Assembly (NCBI RefSeq): GCF_900110245.1
Contig: NZ_FOCZ01000003.1
Location: 434,001 to 498,000 of the forward strand
Length of the DNA: 64,000 bases
Direction of reading: 5' to 3'
DNA from: Niastella yeongjuensis
Lineage (GTDB): Bacteria; Bacteroidota; Bacteroidia; Chitinophagales; Chitinophagaceae
The translations under genes were made by a program, and so were the position numbers. Shown piece by piece: positions 18,442 through 27,596 of this stretch. The notes under the pieces were generated by a model that saw nothing but the letters and a program-made list of their open reading frames with translations, made no database searches and was not told the origin of the DNA. How positions within the stretch are numbered: the stretch's first letter is position 1; the number at the start of each line of letters is the position of its first letter.

Positions 18442-19353
18442 TTAGTTCATTGCTGTATCGTTGCTGAGGCCTTGTGCATATAAAGAACCGGGTAATACGT
18501 TCCAGATTAAGGACACCATACGGCGACGTTTGTCATCAGCCTTATAGTCTTTCACTCTGTCAGGGTAAGGTAACTCTTCCCCTTTACCCATCCACTTGAT
18601 GTCGTAGTTGATGAGCTTAGGATTGGGGATCAGAGCTTCATTTATTTTGATAAGGTCAACCAGAAGGTTGGCAATAGATTTTGCTCTAAGTTCAGATAAT
18701 TTAACGTTCAACTCCTGGCGGGTTGGGTTGTTCGTTTTCATCTTGGCGAGCAGCGGCGAATACAAAGGAGATTCCTTCGCGATCGGCGTTTCGTCAGAGA
18801 AACCATAACAAACAATTACCGCCACGAACCTTTGCCTTGGGTGGTCACCAAAGAACTTGATGATCCTTTGTACAATCGGTTCGATTGATTTTTTGGCTTC
18901 ATCCTGTTTTTCAGGAGGAATACCATAGCCACCGGCAGGGAAGAAAGTGGCTGTTTCAAATGAAGAGAAAGTTGAAATGTCATAAAGGTCGTTCAACGAT
19001 TTCAGATCGGTCAACGCACTTTGGATGATCACGTTTGTGCGTTCTGCGAACTGAAGGATCTCTTCTTTGGTACCGGTTTTCTCTAACTGAACCGCAACAG
19101 CGAGCTGAGTGTCGATTTTTCTTTCAGCTTCTTTGAGGTTCTTGATGATCTCCTTACCAATGTCAGGATCCACTTCATAATTTTTCACTTTTTCTACGGT
19201 CAGGGCGATGGCGCGCTGAGCTTCTTTCTTGACTAACTCAAGAGTTTCTTGTGTGGTTTTCGTCAGGCTTTGGACTGTTTTACTAGGGCCGCATGATACT
19301 GCCATGCCCAGTGCCAGTCCTGTTACTACCATGATTAATAGGCTACGAAGCAT
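18442..19353 (-). CDS. OmpA-like lipoprotein with helical stalk
   Basis: 303 aa. The start at 19353 gives MLRSLLIMVVTG with lipobox MAVSC (Cys about residue 21); a TTG 33 bp upstream would add residues ahead of the signal peptide. Residues about 25-125 are helical and probably coiled coil. The C-terminal part (about 150-290) resembles an OmpA/MotB peptidoglycan-binding domain: VIVCYGFSDETP, LSELRAKSIANLLVDL, GKGEELPYP and DDKRRRMVSLIW line up with the family blocks. It lies 16 bp after the vWA-like lipoprotein gene, as the last gene of a three-gene operon. Its role is not known; tethering an envelope complex to the cell wall is an inference. Confidence 0.72.
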   Translation of the reverse strand: MLRSLLIMVVTGLALGMAVSCGPSKTVQSLTKTTQETLELVKKEAQRAIALTVEKVKNYEVDPDIGKEIIKNLKEAERKIDTQLAVAVQLEKTGTKEEILQFAERTNVIIQSALTDLKSLNDLYDISTFSSFETATFFPAGGYGIPPEKQDEAKKSIEPIVQRIIKFFGDHPRQRFVAVIVCYGFSDETPIAKESPLYSPLLAKMKTNNPTRQELNVKLSELRAKSIANLLVDLIKINEALIPNPKLINYDIKWMGKGEELPYPDRVKDYKADDKRRRMVSLIWNVLPGSLYAQGLSNDTAMN

Positions 19354-19369
19354 AAGAGTAAAGGTTTTT

Positions 19370-20638
19370 TTAATAAGCAGGACCAAAAGTGACCTGCTCC
19401 TTTGGTTTACTAATTGGCTTTTTCGGATTGGTTCTTAAATGGATACTTGAAGTATCTATCTGACTTTTAACGGCAGATGTGCGAATATATTCTCTTTCTT
19501 TAACATTTTTTTCCTTTTTTATTGCTTCTGCCGGTTCAGAATAAGCGTAAGAACTGTACGAATTGTAAGATTTACTATTCTCTTTTTTGGGCGCTGTTTC
19601 CGTAGCACTTTCAGTAACCGTTGGAGTTTCAGGTTGTTGTATTTTGGTTGTTGATCGGTTCTTTGCAGCCTTCGTAATTTCCGGGTCCGTTTCGGTCACC
19701 GGCGTCCATGAAACAGACGTAATATTCGCGGATGACGGTAATTTTACTTTTAGTAGTTTTTCTATAGACTCATTTATCTCATTAATGTTGTCATCTTTGA
19801 TGAATGCGTATGATTTTATTCCCATTTCGGTAAACCACTTGCTCCAGATCGTAGTGAGTAAATTGTACTCACCCGTCCAGTCATCTTTTGGATTTAATTC
19901 CAGCACAATAATTTTTAAGTTGGGGAAACGTTTATTAACCGGCAGCAAACCATAGTCGCCTTCTTTAAAACGGCTGTTCCAGTCGGGCGCTTTTTTCAGG
20001 TTGTTGATGATCTGGGTGCAGGATGTGTATCGGTTGTTGCGGGAAGCGCGGCCTTGCAGGCTTTCAAAATCCATGTAGCCATCGGTGATGATGAATAGTG
20101 TATTTTGTGCATCTTTCTCCAGGTCGTCCTGCAGGTCTTCATTAAAATACTTCCAGATGTCGGCGCCTGCATAAGAAGTACTGTTATTGCTGATCACTGC
20201 TTTTTTATAGATCTGGGGCAACAGGGTGTTGAAGTTCTTTTCTGTTTCTTCCAGCATTTTAGCCTTTTGTTCGGGCTGGGCCGAAGCCAGCGTTAAACGG
20301 AGGTTGCCGGCCATGTCGTACACTTCGTTTGAAGTAGTACGTTGTGGCGCTACCATCAACTTCAGTTTATCGTTCACCGTAAAGTATAACCTGGTGGGAT
20401 CTTTTGCATTCAGTTTTGACTTGAAAGCGGAGTAGATGGACTGGATAACCTGTATATCTTTTGGAACCTGTTGCTGGTTGTTATACAGTATCCGGTCGCT
20501 TAGATCAAGCAAAACCATATAATTGTCTTTGGGCGGTGCGGATCCGTCTTTTTTTGCATCCTTCACAGCCTCTTCGATTTCATTGCAGCCGGCTATAGCC
20601 CAGGCGCACATGATTGTGATTAGGAGGTAACGTGCCAT
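19370..20638 (-). CDS. vWA-like lipoprotein
   Basis: 422 aa. The lipobox is AIAGC (Cys about residue 18). After an acidic linker, NYMVLLDLSDRIL (about 39-51) and LFIITDGYMDFES resemble strands 1 and 4 of a von Willebrand A domain, but the metal site is not canonical (DLSDR in place of DxSxS). From about residue 320 the protein is low in complexity (Ser, Thr, Lys, Tyr) and probably disordered. It is the second of three genes, 30 bp after the membrane protein and 16 bp before the OmpA-like gene. Function unknown; a protein-interaction role in the envelope is inferred. Confidence 0.65.
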   Translation of the reverse strand: MARYLLITIMCAWAIAGCNEIEEAVKDAKKDGSAPPKDNYMVLLDLSDRILYNNQQQVPKDIQVIQSIYSAFKSKLNAKDPTRLYFTVNDKLKLMVAPQRTTSNEVYDMAGNLRLTLASAQPEQKAKMLEETEKNFNTLLPQIYKKAVISNNSTSYAGADIWKYFNEDLQDDLEKDAQNTLFIITDGYMDFESLQGRASRNNRYTSCTQIINNLKKAPDWNSRFKEGDYGLLPVNKRFPNLKIIVLELNPKDDWTGEYNLLTTIWSKWFTEMGIKSYAFIKDDNINEINESIEKLLKVKLPSSANITSVSWTPVTETDPEITKAAKNRSTTKIQQPETPTVTESATETAPKKENSKSYNSYSSYAYSEPAEAIKKEKNVKEREYIRTSAVKSQIDTSSIHLRTNPKKPISKPKEQVTFGPAY

Positions 20639-20668
20639 AACTCAAGGATAAAGAAACCTATTAAGTAA

Positions 20669-21874
20669 TTATTTGAAATAAGATTCCTGAAACTCTTTTA
20701 GTTCTTTTATATAGGCGTCTGTTCGCTCGTTGATGAGCTTTATCTGCTCTTCTCCTTTTTCGCGCCCGTATAAAGTTGCCAGGTAACCATTCCAGCCGTC
20801 TCTGAAGTAGTTGATGTTCTTTTCAATGGCATCAACGGGCAGAACGAGTCTGTCTTTCTCCTTGCTCAGGTCATCCGCTCTTTGGGTTATTTGCTGTAAC
20901 TCCGTTTCGTATAACATCCGTTTTTCTTCCAGCTGCAGGATCTCATCCTGTAAACGGTGAATGCGTTTGTACCGAAGTTTCAGCTGATTGCGTTTGCCCC
21001 ATTCCATCTGCATTAAATAATACACAGAGCTCCAGATGGCAAACACCCCAAAACCCAAAAAAAGTACCAGGTAAAATCGCGAATCCGCGAATACCGGTAC
21101 AATCAACGATTTAAATTCATCCCGATTCAATTTGATCAAGATCTCATTCACGGCGGTATGAACCTGAAGAGCAAGCAAAATGTCACCAATAAAAACCAGG
21201 CTTAGCAATCCCCAAACAACTTTCCTGTATGACATGCCTCTTTCCGAGAACAGGTGAATGGATGTTCCCAGTGCAAAGAAAATAGTGGGGAATACGATCA
21301 GGGGGGGGTAGTTAATAATAAGATAAACCAGTCTTCGAAGGCTGGGTAACAATTGTATGTTTAGCCTTCCTTCCTGGAAAAGGGTCATTGGATCGACACC
21401 GTTCAGCGCAAAATCCGCTACACTCATGTAAAAGTATAATAAGTAAAACGATAATGCAACTAAAAGGAACAATAAAAATAAAAAAGTGCCCCAGCTGAAA
21501 CTGTTATACATCGCCTGATGACGGGGCGAATGGGCTGTGTTTATCTCATCTAATTGATTCTTAAGTAAATTAATCTCAGTCTGTTTGATGGGTACCAGCC
21601 CCTTCGTAATATCACGACTGTTATGGATTTCTTCCACCTTACCCTTGACCTCGTAGAATTTTTCCAGTAAGGCTTCAATTTGCTTTTGGATCCGGATACG
21701 GGTATCCTCGGTTTTGGGTAACAATCGTAGGGAATCCTGCTCTGAAAGGATGGAACCGCTGCGTACTTTATTCAACAGGCCTTTATATGCTTCAATACCT
21801 CCTTTATAGGTACCGGCCTGTTCAACGCCGTATTCGCGCATATCTTTGACAACGATGTTCGACAGATCAGGCAT
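20669..21874 (-). CDS. Four-helix membrane protein with long coiled coils
   Basis: 401 aa, start chosen at an ATG at 21874; a GTG 16 codons upstream is possible. A helical N-terminal region (about 45-115) precedes four membrane segments (about 125-150, 178-204, 212-236 and 250-272) and a charged coiled coil (about 280-395). I recognise no family. It leads a tight operon with a vWA-like lipoprotein and an OmpA-like lipoprotein. A membrane helix bundle with long coiled coils beside an OmpA-like partner recalls MotA/MotB-like or ZorA/ZorB-like pairs, but no sequence motif of those families is visible. Confidence 0.65.
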   Translation of the reverse strand: MPDLSNIVVKDMREYGVEQAGTYKGGIEAYKGLLNKVRSGSILSEQDSLRLLPKTEDTRIRIQKQIEALLEKFYEVKGKVEEIHNSRDITKGLVPIKQTEINLLKNQLDEINTAHSPRHQAMYNSFSWGTFLFLLFLLVALSFYLLYFYMSVADFALNGVDPMTLFQEGRLNIQLLPSLRRLVYLIINYPPLIVFPTIFFALGTSIHLFSERGMSYRKVVWGLLSLVFIGDILLALQVHTAVNEILIKLNRDEFKSLIVPVFADSRFYLVLFLGFGVFAIWSSVYYLMQMEWGKRNQLKLRYKRIHRLQDEILQLEEKRMLYETELQQITQRADDLSKEKDRLVLPVDAIEKNINYFRDGWNGYLATLYGREKGEEQIKLINERTDAYIKELKEFQESYFK

Positions 21875-22076
21875 ATGATACCTGTTACTATCAGTTAGTC
21901 TTGATTTGCCAGAAATGATCACTGATTAATGGGTGTTTTGGGTTATTGCTTCCAAATTTAATTTATTGTGCCCTTCAAAAATTAGTATGTGCACACCCTG
22001 TGGATAAAAGCAGGGGCCGGTTTTAAGCCTATTTTATAATATTTTGTTTGTCAGCCCTTTGCCTCAATACTACTGT

Positions 22077-22108
22077 TTTGTTAATTATAAACCAGCTAAG
22101 TAACTTCG
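22077..22108 (+). promoter_or_regulatory. Candidate pruA promoter
   Basis: TTTG (22077-22080), a 20-bp spacer and TAACTTCG (22101-22108) match the Bacteroidota -33/-7 layout, with one mismatch in the -7 box. The predicted transcript starts about 13 bases before the pruA ATG. Confidence 0.6.
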
Positions 22109-22124
22109 CAACCTCAAAAAACAC

Positions 22125-23762
22125 ATGATTATGGAATTCGGCTATTTTCATTATCCACTGCCGGCAAACGAACCTGTTTTATCGTATGCCCCGGGGTCGC
22201 CTGAAAAAAAGCGGCTAAAAGAAGTGCTCGCGCTTTTGAAACAGGAGCCTGTAGACGTGCCAATGTATATTGGCGGACTGGAAGTGCGCACTAATAAGAA
22301 AGAAACCATGAATCCCCCGCATGAAATAAAACATGTACTGGGGCATTATCATATTGGTGAAGAAAAACATGTAAAGCAGGCTATTGAAGCTGCCCTTGCT
22401 GCCCGTGAAAGCTGGGCTGCCATGAGCTGGGAAAACCGCGCACATATTTTTCTGAAAGCTGCTGACCTCATTGCAACCAAGTACCGGCCATATATGAACG
22501 GTACTACCATGCTGGGTCAAAGCAAGAACGCCTACCAGGCCGAGATCGACAGCGCCTGTGAACTCATCGACTTCTTACGTTTCAATGTACATTTCCTGAG
22601 TGAGATCTATCGTCAGCAACCTATCAGTGCAGCTGGCATCCACAACCGGATGGAGTATCGCCCGCTCGAAGGGTTTGTGCTCGCGGTTACGCCTTTCAAC
22701 TTTACTGCCATCGGCGGCAACCTGCCTACTTCAGCAGCCATGTGTGGTAACGTAGTGGTATGGAAACCCGCTCATACCCAGGTGTACTCCGCGCAGATGT
22801 TCATGCGTATTTTAAAAGAAGCTGGTTTGCCCGATGGTGTTATCAACCTTATTTACGTTGATGGGCCAGTGTTAGGTAAAGTTTGTTTCAGCCATCCTGA
22901 TTTTGCCGGTGTGCATTTTACCGGTTCAACCGGGGTGTTCAACAATATGTGGGAAACCATTGGTAAGAATATGTCTTCTTACAAATCATATCCCCGCATC
23001 GTTGGTGAAACCGGTGGAAAAGATTTTGTACTGGCGCACAAGAGTGCTGATGTAGATATCCTGGTGACTGCTTTATTGCGCGGCGCCTTCGAATACCAGG
23101 GGCAGAAATGTTCTGCGGCTTCACGGGCATACATTCCCAGCAACCTGGCCGAAGATGTAAAAAAGAAACTGACTGCCGGTATTGAAAGCTTTACCATGGG
23201 CACCGTAGAAAACTTCAGCAATTTTATCAATGCCGTGATCGATGAAAAGAGCTTTAATAAAATTGAGAACTATATCGAGAACGCCAAGAACGATCCCAAA
23301 GCAGTGATCTGGGCAGGTGGTAAATGCGATAAAACACAAGGTTATTTTGTTCAGCCCACTGTTATTGAAGCCAAAGACCCACAGTATGTAACTATGTGCG
23401 AAGAGATCTTTGGACCCGTGCTGACCGTATATGTATACAATGCCGATAAGTTCGAAGATACCCTGGAGCTGGTGAACAAAACATCACCGTATGCATTAAC
23501 AGGTTCTATCATTGCCCAGGACAGGGCAGCGGTTGAACAGGCTACCGTGAAGTTGCGTCATGCAGCGGGTAATTTCTACATCAACGACAAACCAACCGGT
23601 GCAGTAGTTGGTCAGCAGCCTTTTGGCGGAGCCCGTGCCAGTGGTACCAACGATAAAGCCGGTTCTATTTTGAACCTGTATCGTTGGCTTAGTGCAAGAA
23701 CCATTAAGGAAACATTCAACGCACCCGTTGATTATCGTTATCCTTTCATGGCAGAAGAATAG
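22125..23762 (+). CDS. pruA: Delta-1-pyrroline-5-carboxylate dehydrogenase
   Basis: 545 aa aldehyde dehydrogenase of the stand-alone P5CDH type. It oxidises glutamate semialdehyde (from pyrroline-5-carboxylate) to glutamate with NAD+, the second step of proline breakdown, in the cytosol. Catalytic Cys329 lies in EYQGQKCSAASR, Glu295 in IVGETGGKDF and the NAD-binding stretch is VTPFNFTAIGGNLP (about 188-201). The C-terminal GQQPFGGARASGTNDKAG block is typical of P5CDH. No proline dehydrogenase gene lies beside it. The ATG at 22125 or the one two codons later could be used. Confidence 0.95.
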   Translation: MIMEFGYFHYPLPANEPVLSYAPGSPEKKRLKEVLALLKQEPVDVPMYIGGLEVRTNKKETMNPPHEIKHVLGHYHIGEEKHVKQAIEAALAARESWAAMSWENRAHIFLKAADLIATKYRPYMNGTTMLGQSKNAYQAEIDSACELIDFLRFNVHFLSEIYRQQPISAAGIHNRMEYRPLEGFVLAVTPFNFTAIGGNLPTSAAMCGNVVVWKPAHTQVYSAQMFMRILKEAGLPDGVINLIYVDGPVLGKVCFSHPDFAGVHFTGSTGVFNNMWETIGKNMSSYKSYPRIVGETGGKDFVLAHKSADVDILVTALLRGAFEYQGQKCSAASRAYIPSNLAEDVKKKLTAGIESFTMGTVENFSNFINAVIDEKSFNKIENYIENAKNDPKAVIWAGGKCDKTQGYFVQPTVIEAKDPQYVTMCEEIFGPVLTVYVYNADKFEDTLELVNKTSPYALTGSIIAQDRAAVEQATVKLRHAAGNFYINDKPTGAVVGQQPFGGARASGTNDKAGSILNLYRWLSARTIKETFNAPVDYRYPFMAEE

Positions 23763-23815
23763 TTTTTAAGTTCGTTAGTTATTGAGTTAACTTATAAACT
23801 TGGTACCTATAAAAG

Positions 23816-23855
23816 AAGAGGCTGCTTTCTAATTGAAAAGCAGCCTCTTTTATTT
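23816..23855. terminator. Bidirectional terminator after pruA
   Basis: Stem AAGAGGCTGCTTT / AAAGCAGCCTCTT (23816-23828 and 23837-23849) followed by TTTATT. It separates pruA from the convergent barrel gene. Confidence 0.85.
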
Positions 23856-23870
23856 GTGTGGGGACGTTTA

Positions 23871-24443
23871 TTATTTTTTAGCAGCACCACCGCCCAGGTG
23901 GATCTGGAAGCCTACATTCAAACCGAAATGGTTTTGTCTGTCGTCAGCCACTTCAAAAGCATCACCGCCATAAGACTTATAATACAAAGCAAATTCAAGA
24001 GCGGTATTGGGTGTAAGGAAAACAGCAGGGCCAGCTTTGATCTGATAATAATTACCACTTACTGATTCACCACCTTTTTCTTTTGAGCTACCAAAGCCAT
24101 AAGATGCATCGGCAAAAATATTCAACATTTGGCCTGAAGGCATGAAATAATAGCGTACAAAAGGAGCTAATCCAAAGCTGGTGCTTGATCCTGTGTTTGT
24201 ACTTGTACCCGATTTGGTTTTGGTTTTAGTATAGCCAAACTCAGGGCGCAACCCAGCGGCTAACTGGTTAATAAAGAAGTAGCCTGCATCGGGAGCGATG
24301 GTAATGTCAGTTTGTTTGTTATCGCCTTGTGAAGAGTGATCAAAACCAACACTACCGCCAACCAGCCATTGGCCTTTGTTAACCTGAGCGAAAATTGCAT
24401 TAGAACATACAAGCAGGGAAGCAGCAATCAAAACTTTTTTCAT
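23871..24443 (-). CDS. Outer-membrane beta-barrel protein
   Basis: 190 aa. Signal peptide MKKVLIAASLLV... ends at IFAQ. The mature protein has about eight amphipathic strands (WLVGGSVGFDHSS, AAGLRPEFGYTKT, SFGLAPFVRYYF, NHFGLNVGFQIHL) typical of small OmpW/OmpX-like or PF13505 barrels. The tail GGGAAKK is short and polar. The ATG at 24443 was chosen because it starts the signal peptide; an alternative eight codons upstream adds a Lys/Thr run. No specific function can be assigned. Confidence 0.8.
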   Translation of the reverse strand: MKKVLIAASLLVCSNAIFAQVNKGQWLVGGSVGFDHSSQGDNKQTDITIAPDAGYFFINQLAAGLRPEFGYTKTKTKSGTSTNTGSSTSFGLAPFVRYYFMPSGQMLNIFADASYGFGSSKEKGGESVSGNYYQIKAGPAVFLTPNTALEFALYYKSYGGDAFEVADDRQNHFGLNVGFQIHLGGGAAKK

Positions 24444-24848
24444 TGTCTTAGTTTTAGTTTTTACCAAGTGTTATTGATTTTTAACGGCCCAAAGTAATGG
24501 CTTAATATTATTTGTTTGATGTATCTATATTTTTATTGATCAAAAACAAGTAATGTATTATGGTAAATCGTTTTACTTGTGTTTGTCATACATAACATGT
24601 CCTTCACTGTTATATGTAAAGAACCCGGATGCTTACATGAAAAAGATATATCAAGACAAGCTTGGCGATGTACTAAATACATGCCGCATTATTATATCGA
24701 ATAGGATTATCGACACTTCATACAACGAGATCAACGGTTCATACCTGTGGTAATTTTTCCCATAAGCTCCCACGTTAATTTTGTTCTGTAAGAAGATTGC
24801 ATAGCATCTATGCACCCATTTTTCTTTAACCAATCACCCCTTTTAGTC
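24444..24848. other. Divergent intergenic region
   Basis: 405 bp between two divergent barrel genes. A 66-codon frame (24553-24753) lacks a ribosome binding site and looks random. The only clear signal is the -7 box at 24776-24783. Confidence 0.6.
24776..24783 (+). promoter_or_regulatory. Candidate -7 promoter box
   Basis: TAATTTTG matches TAnnTTTG exactly, about 65 bp ahead of the ATG at 24849. No good -33 TTTG was seen at the expected distance. Confidence 0.45.
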
Positions 24849-25397
24849 ATGAAAAAAGTATTTCTTGTTATGTCCCTGGTTGCAGCCTTATCTATTGCCA
24901 AAGCGCAGGATGGTGGTTCAAACGCCATTAAGATCAACCCGCTGTCGTTGTTTCTTGCAACAGGTAACGTGGCTTATGAAAAAGCCACTGCAGCAAACCA
25001 GTCTTTTCAATTAGGTGTATTTTATTCAGGAGTTAAGCTATCAAGTTTGAAGTATACCGGTTTTGGTATTACGCCTGAATACCGATTTTACCTGGCCGGC
25101 CATAAGGAAGTAATGGATGGCGTATACCTGGCTCCTTTTCTTCGTTATCAGAATTTCAAGATCAAAGACACCGACACAAAGGAAAAAGTTACCTTCAGTT
25201 CTTTTGGCGGTGGTGCACTGCTGGGTTGGGAAAAAAGCTGGAGTAGCGGTTTTGTTCTCGATCTGTTCATTGGGCCCGCGTACAACTCTGGTACAGTTAA
25301 AGCGGAAAGCGGCTCCAACGAGGAGCATTTCGATATTTCGGGTGGGATCGATGGATTTGGGCTGCGCACCGGTCTTTCTTTAGGTTTCAGATTTTAG
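24849..25397 (+). CDS. DUF3575-like outer-membrane barrel protein
   Basis: 182 aa. Signal peptide MKKVFLVMSLVAAL... ends at AKAQ. NAIKINPLSLFLATGNVAYEK followed by FGITPEYRFYL and VYLAPFLRYQNF matches the DUF3575 pattern of small outer-membrane barrels; the C-terminus GLSLGFRF ends in Phe. The start at 24849 was preferred to 24810, which would put 13 residues before the signal peptide. Role unknown. Confidence 0.78.
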   Translation: MKKVFLVMSLVAALSIAKAQDGGSNAIKINPLSLFLATGNVAYEKATAANQSFQLGVFYSGVKLSSLKYTGFGITPEYRFYLAGHKEVMDGVYLAPFLRYQNFKIKDTDTKEKVTFSSFGGGALLGWEKSWSSGFVLDLFIGPAYNSGTVKAESGSNEEHFDISGGIDGFGLRTGLSLGFRF

Positions 25398-25521
25398 TTT
25401 ATTTACATAGTAATTTAACTGGTCAGTCTGTTCTTAACTGAATAGACTGATTTTTTTTGTCCCCTTTAGCCTTAATTTTCTAATTTGCCGCTTTGCGTTT
25501 ATTTTTATCAAAATATTTTCC

Positions 25522-26043
25522 TTGAAGACGATTTTAAATGAGCAGCAACTGGCAATAATTATCCGGCGGCTTAGTCACCAGGTATTGGAGAATAATATCA
25601 ATCTCGATAATACGGTTTTTATTGGCATTCAGCCAAGGGGGATTTTTGTGAGCGATCAAATGATCCAGGTGATCAGGCAACTGGTTTCGCCTGAAAAAGT
25701 GCAGTATGGCAAGCTGGATATCACTTTTTACCGCGATGACGTTCGCAACCAGATCCACGTGCCCAATCAAACCGATATTCCCTTTAGCATAGAAGGGAAG
25801 AATGTGGTGCTGATCGACGACGTATTATATACCGGCCGTACCATCAGGGCAGCGCTGGATGCATTACTGGATTTTGGCCGTCCGGCCAAAGTAGAGCTGT
25901 GTGTACTCATCGATCGCCGTTTTAGCCGGGAATTACCCATTCAACCCGATTATACCGGCCGTTCTATCGATTCCATCATTTCCCAGAAGGTGAAAGTTTT
26001 CTGGAAAGAACGCGATGGAAAAGAGGAGGTTGTATTATTATAA
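25522..26043 (+). CDS. pyrR: PyrR bifunctional regulator / uracil phosphoribosyltransferase
   Basis: 173 aa. In Firmicutes PyrR binds pyr mRNA and controls attenuation; the protein also has UPRTase activity. The PRPP-binding loop is VVLIDDVLYTGRT (about 94-106) and the flanking IGIQPRGIFVSD and DRRFSRELPI blocks are typical. The start codon is TTG at 25522: the predicted N-terminus (KTILNEQQLAIIIRRLSHQ) aligns with the family, no in-frame ATG lies upstream, and the nearest ATG is out of frame. A near-consensus -7 box (TAATTTG, 25481-25487) lies 35 bp upstream. The gene precedes pyrB by 60 bp. No anti-terminator structure was seen, so RNA-binding control is unproven here. Confidence 0.92.
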   Translation: MKTILNEQQLAIIIRRLSHQVLENNINLDNTVFIGIQPRGIFVSDQMIQVIRQLVSPEKVQYGKLDITFYRDDVRNQIHVPNQTDIPFSIEGKNVVLIDDVLYTGRTIRAALDALLDFGRPAKVELCVLIDRRFSRELPIQPDYTGRSIDSIISQKVKVFWKERDGKEEVVLL

Positions 26044-26086
26044 TGGACTGATTTTGACGCGTAAAGCAAGTAATTCATTTTTCCCT

Positions 26087-26094
26087 TAATTTTG
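26087..26094 (+). promoter_or_regulatory. Candidate pyrB promoter -7 box
   Basis: TAATTTTG matches TAnnTTTG exactly and ends 9 bp before the pyrB ATG, so pyrB may have its own very short-leader transcript in addition to read-through from pyrR. Confidence 0.5.
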
Positions 26095-26103
26095 CGGCTT
26101 GAA

Positions 26104-27039
26104 ATGCAACTTTCAGTTAAACATCTGCTCGGTATACGGGATCTCACCCGTCAGGACATTCAGATTATTTTAGATACTGCCACCCAATTCAAGGAGGTTT
26201 TACAACGGCCTATCAAGAAAGTTCCTTCTTTGCGGGATGTGACTATCGTAAACTTGTTTTTCGAGAATTCCACCCGTACCAGGATCTCTTTTGAACTGGC
26301 TGAAAAACGCCTGAGTGCAGACTCCATTAATTTTACGGCCAGCGCTTCTTCCGTTTCAAAAGGGGAGACCCTGCTGGACACCGTGAATAATATTTTGTCA
26401 ATGAAAGTAGACATGGTGGTAATGCGGCATAGTGCCAGCGGCGCCCCACACTTTCTGGCGAAACATATTCCGGCGGCTATCGTAAACGCGGGGGATGGCA
26501 TAAACGAACATCCCACCCAGGGATTGCTCGATGCTTTTTCCATGCGCGAAAAACTGGGTCGCCTCGAAGGATTGAAAGTCGCCATCATTGGTGACATCAT
26601 GCACTCGCGGGTAGCTATGAGTAATATTTACCTGCTGAAGAAAATGGGCGCTGAAGTTATGGTAGCTGGTCCGCCAACACTTATTCCAAAATACATTCAG
26701 GAAGCATTTGACATCCGGGTTGAATACAACCTGAAAAAAGCCCTGCAATGGTGCGATGTTGCAAACGTGTTGCGTATTCAACTGGAACGCCAGAACCAGG
26801 TGCTGTTCTCTTCGCTGCGCGAATACAGTTTGGCGTATGGGATCAACAAACGCTTACTCGATAGTCTTGATAAAAAGATCGTGATCATGCACCCCGGTCC
26901 CATCAACAGGGGTGTTGAATTGGATAGTGATGCTGCCGATAGCGCGCAAAGTATCATCCTGAACCAGGTGGAAAATGGGGTAGCGGTGCGGATGGCTGCA
27001 TTGTACCTGTTATCAGGTGGCCGGGAAATGACAAATTAG
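26104..27039 (+). CDS. pyrB: Aspartate carbamoyltransferase, catalytic chain
   Basis: 311 aa. It makes carbamoyl-aspartate from carbamoyl phosphate and aspartate, the committed step of pyrimidine synthesis. The carbamoyl-phosphate site FFENSTRTRISFELA (about 51-65), HPTQGLLDAF and MHPGPINRGVEL are all intact. The ATG at 26104 begins MQLSVKHLLGIRDLT, the usual N-terminus; a TTG four codons earlier falls inside the -7 box. No pyrI regulatory-chain gene is adjacent. pyrE lies 1.8 kb downstream. Confidence 0.96.
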   Translation: MQLSVKHLLGIRDLTRQDIQIILDTATQFKEVLQRPIKKVPSLRDVTIVNLFFENSTRTRISFELAEKRLSADSINFTASASSVSKGETLLDTVNNILSMKVDMVVMRHSASGAPHFLAKHIPAAIVNAGDGINEHPTQGLLDAFSMREKLGRLEGLKVAIIGDIMHSRVAMSNIYLLKKMGAEVMVAGPPTLIPKYIQEAFDIRVEYNLKKALQWCDVANVLRIQLERQNQVLFSSLREYSLAYGINKRLLDSLDKKIVIMHPGPINRGVELDSDAADSAQSIILNQVENGVAVRMAALYLLSGGREMTN

Positions 27040-27131
27040 TTCCAGGTTTCAGTTTCCAGGAAAAAGATTCCATGAAAATGTAATCGGCAACCTGTACCTT
27101 AGGTTTTATTCTGGTACCTTAATATATAATT

Positions 27132-27596
27132 ATGCAACGCATAGCCCTGTTTCCCGGAACCTTTGATCCTATAACAATAGGTCATCTGGATATTATCCAT
27201 CGTGCACTTCCCCTGTTCGATAAACTGGTGATAGGAATTGGCCGCAATGCCAATAAATCGGCCATGTTCTCTGAAGAACAACGGTTGACGTGGATCAAGG
27301 AAATATTCAGGGATAACCCGAAAGTTACAGTGGCTGTGTACGAAGGATTGACCGTAGAATGTTGCCGTAAGGTAGGCGCCAATTTTATAGTACGCGGAAT
27401 CCGGTACGTAAACGACTTTGAATACGAAAAGGCAATTGCCGACATGAACCGGAGCCTGGATAAGGATATTGAAACTGTATTCTTAACCTGTTTGCCTCAA
27501 TACACTTCGGTTGCCTCCACCCTGGTACGGGATGTGATCCGCAACGGCGGTGACGCCCGCCAGTTCTTACCCCAGGCCGTAGCTAAAGATATCTAA
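27132..27596 (+). CDS. coaD: Pantetheine-phosphate adenylyltransferase
   Basis: 154 aa nucleotidyltransferase. It joins ATP and 4'-phosphopantetheine to give dephospho-CoA, the penultimate step of CoA synthesis. LFPGTFDPITIGHLDII (about 6-22) contains the TxGH motif, FIVRGIRYVNDFEYE matches the substrate loop and YTSVASTLVRDV is the ISSTxVR-type adenylate-binding motif. Length is normal. It lies 92 bp after pyrB on the same strand. The stop codon is directly followed by a class C repeat. Confidence 0.96.
   Translation: MQRIALFPGTFDPITIGHLDIIHRALPLFDKLVIGIGRNANKSAMFSEEQRLTWIKEIFRDNPKVTVAVYEGLTVECCRKVGANFIVRGIRYVNDFEYEKAIADMNRSLDKDIETVFLTCLPQYTSVASTLVRDVIRNGGDARQFLPQAVAKDI

Noticed and set aside
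18442-21874. The three-gene operon as a Zorya-type defence system
   Set aside because: No ZorA or ZorB motif and no helicase or nuclease partner are present.
24553-24753. A 66-codon plus-strand frame between two barrel genes
   Set aside because: No ribosome binding site or recognisable protein pattern, and it lies in a divergent promoter region.
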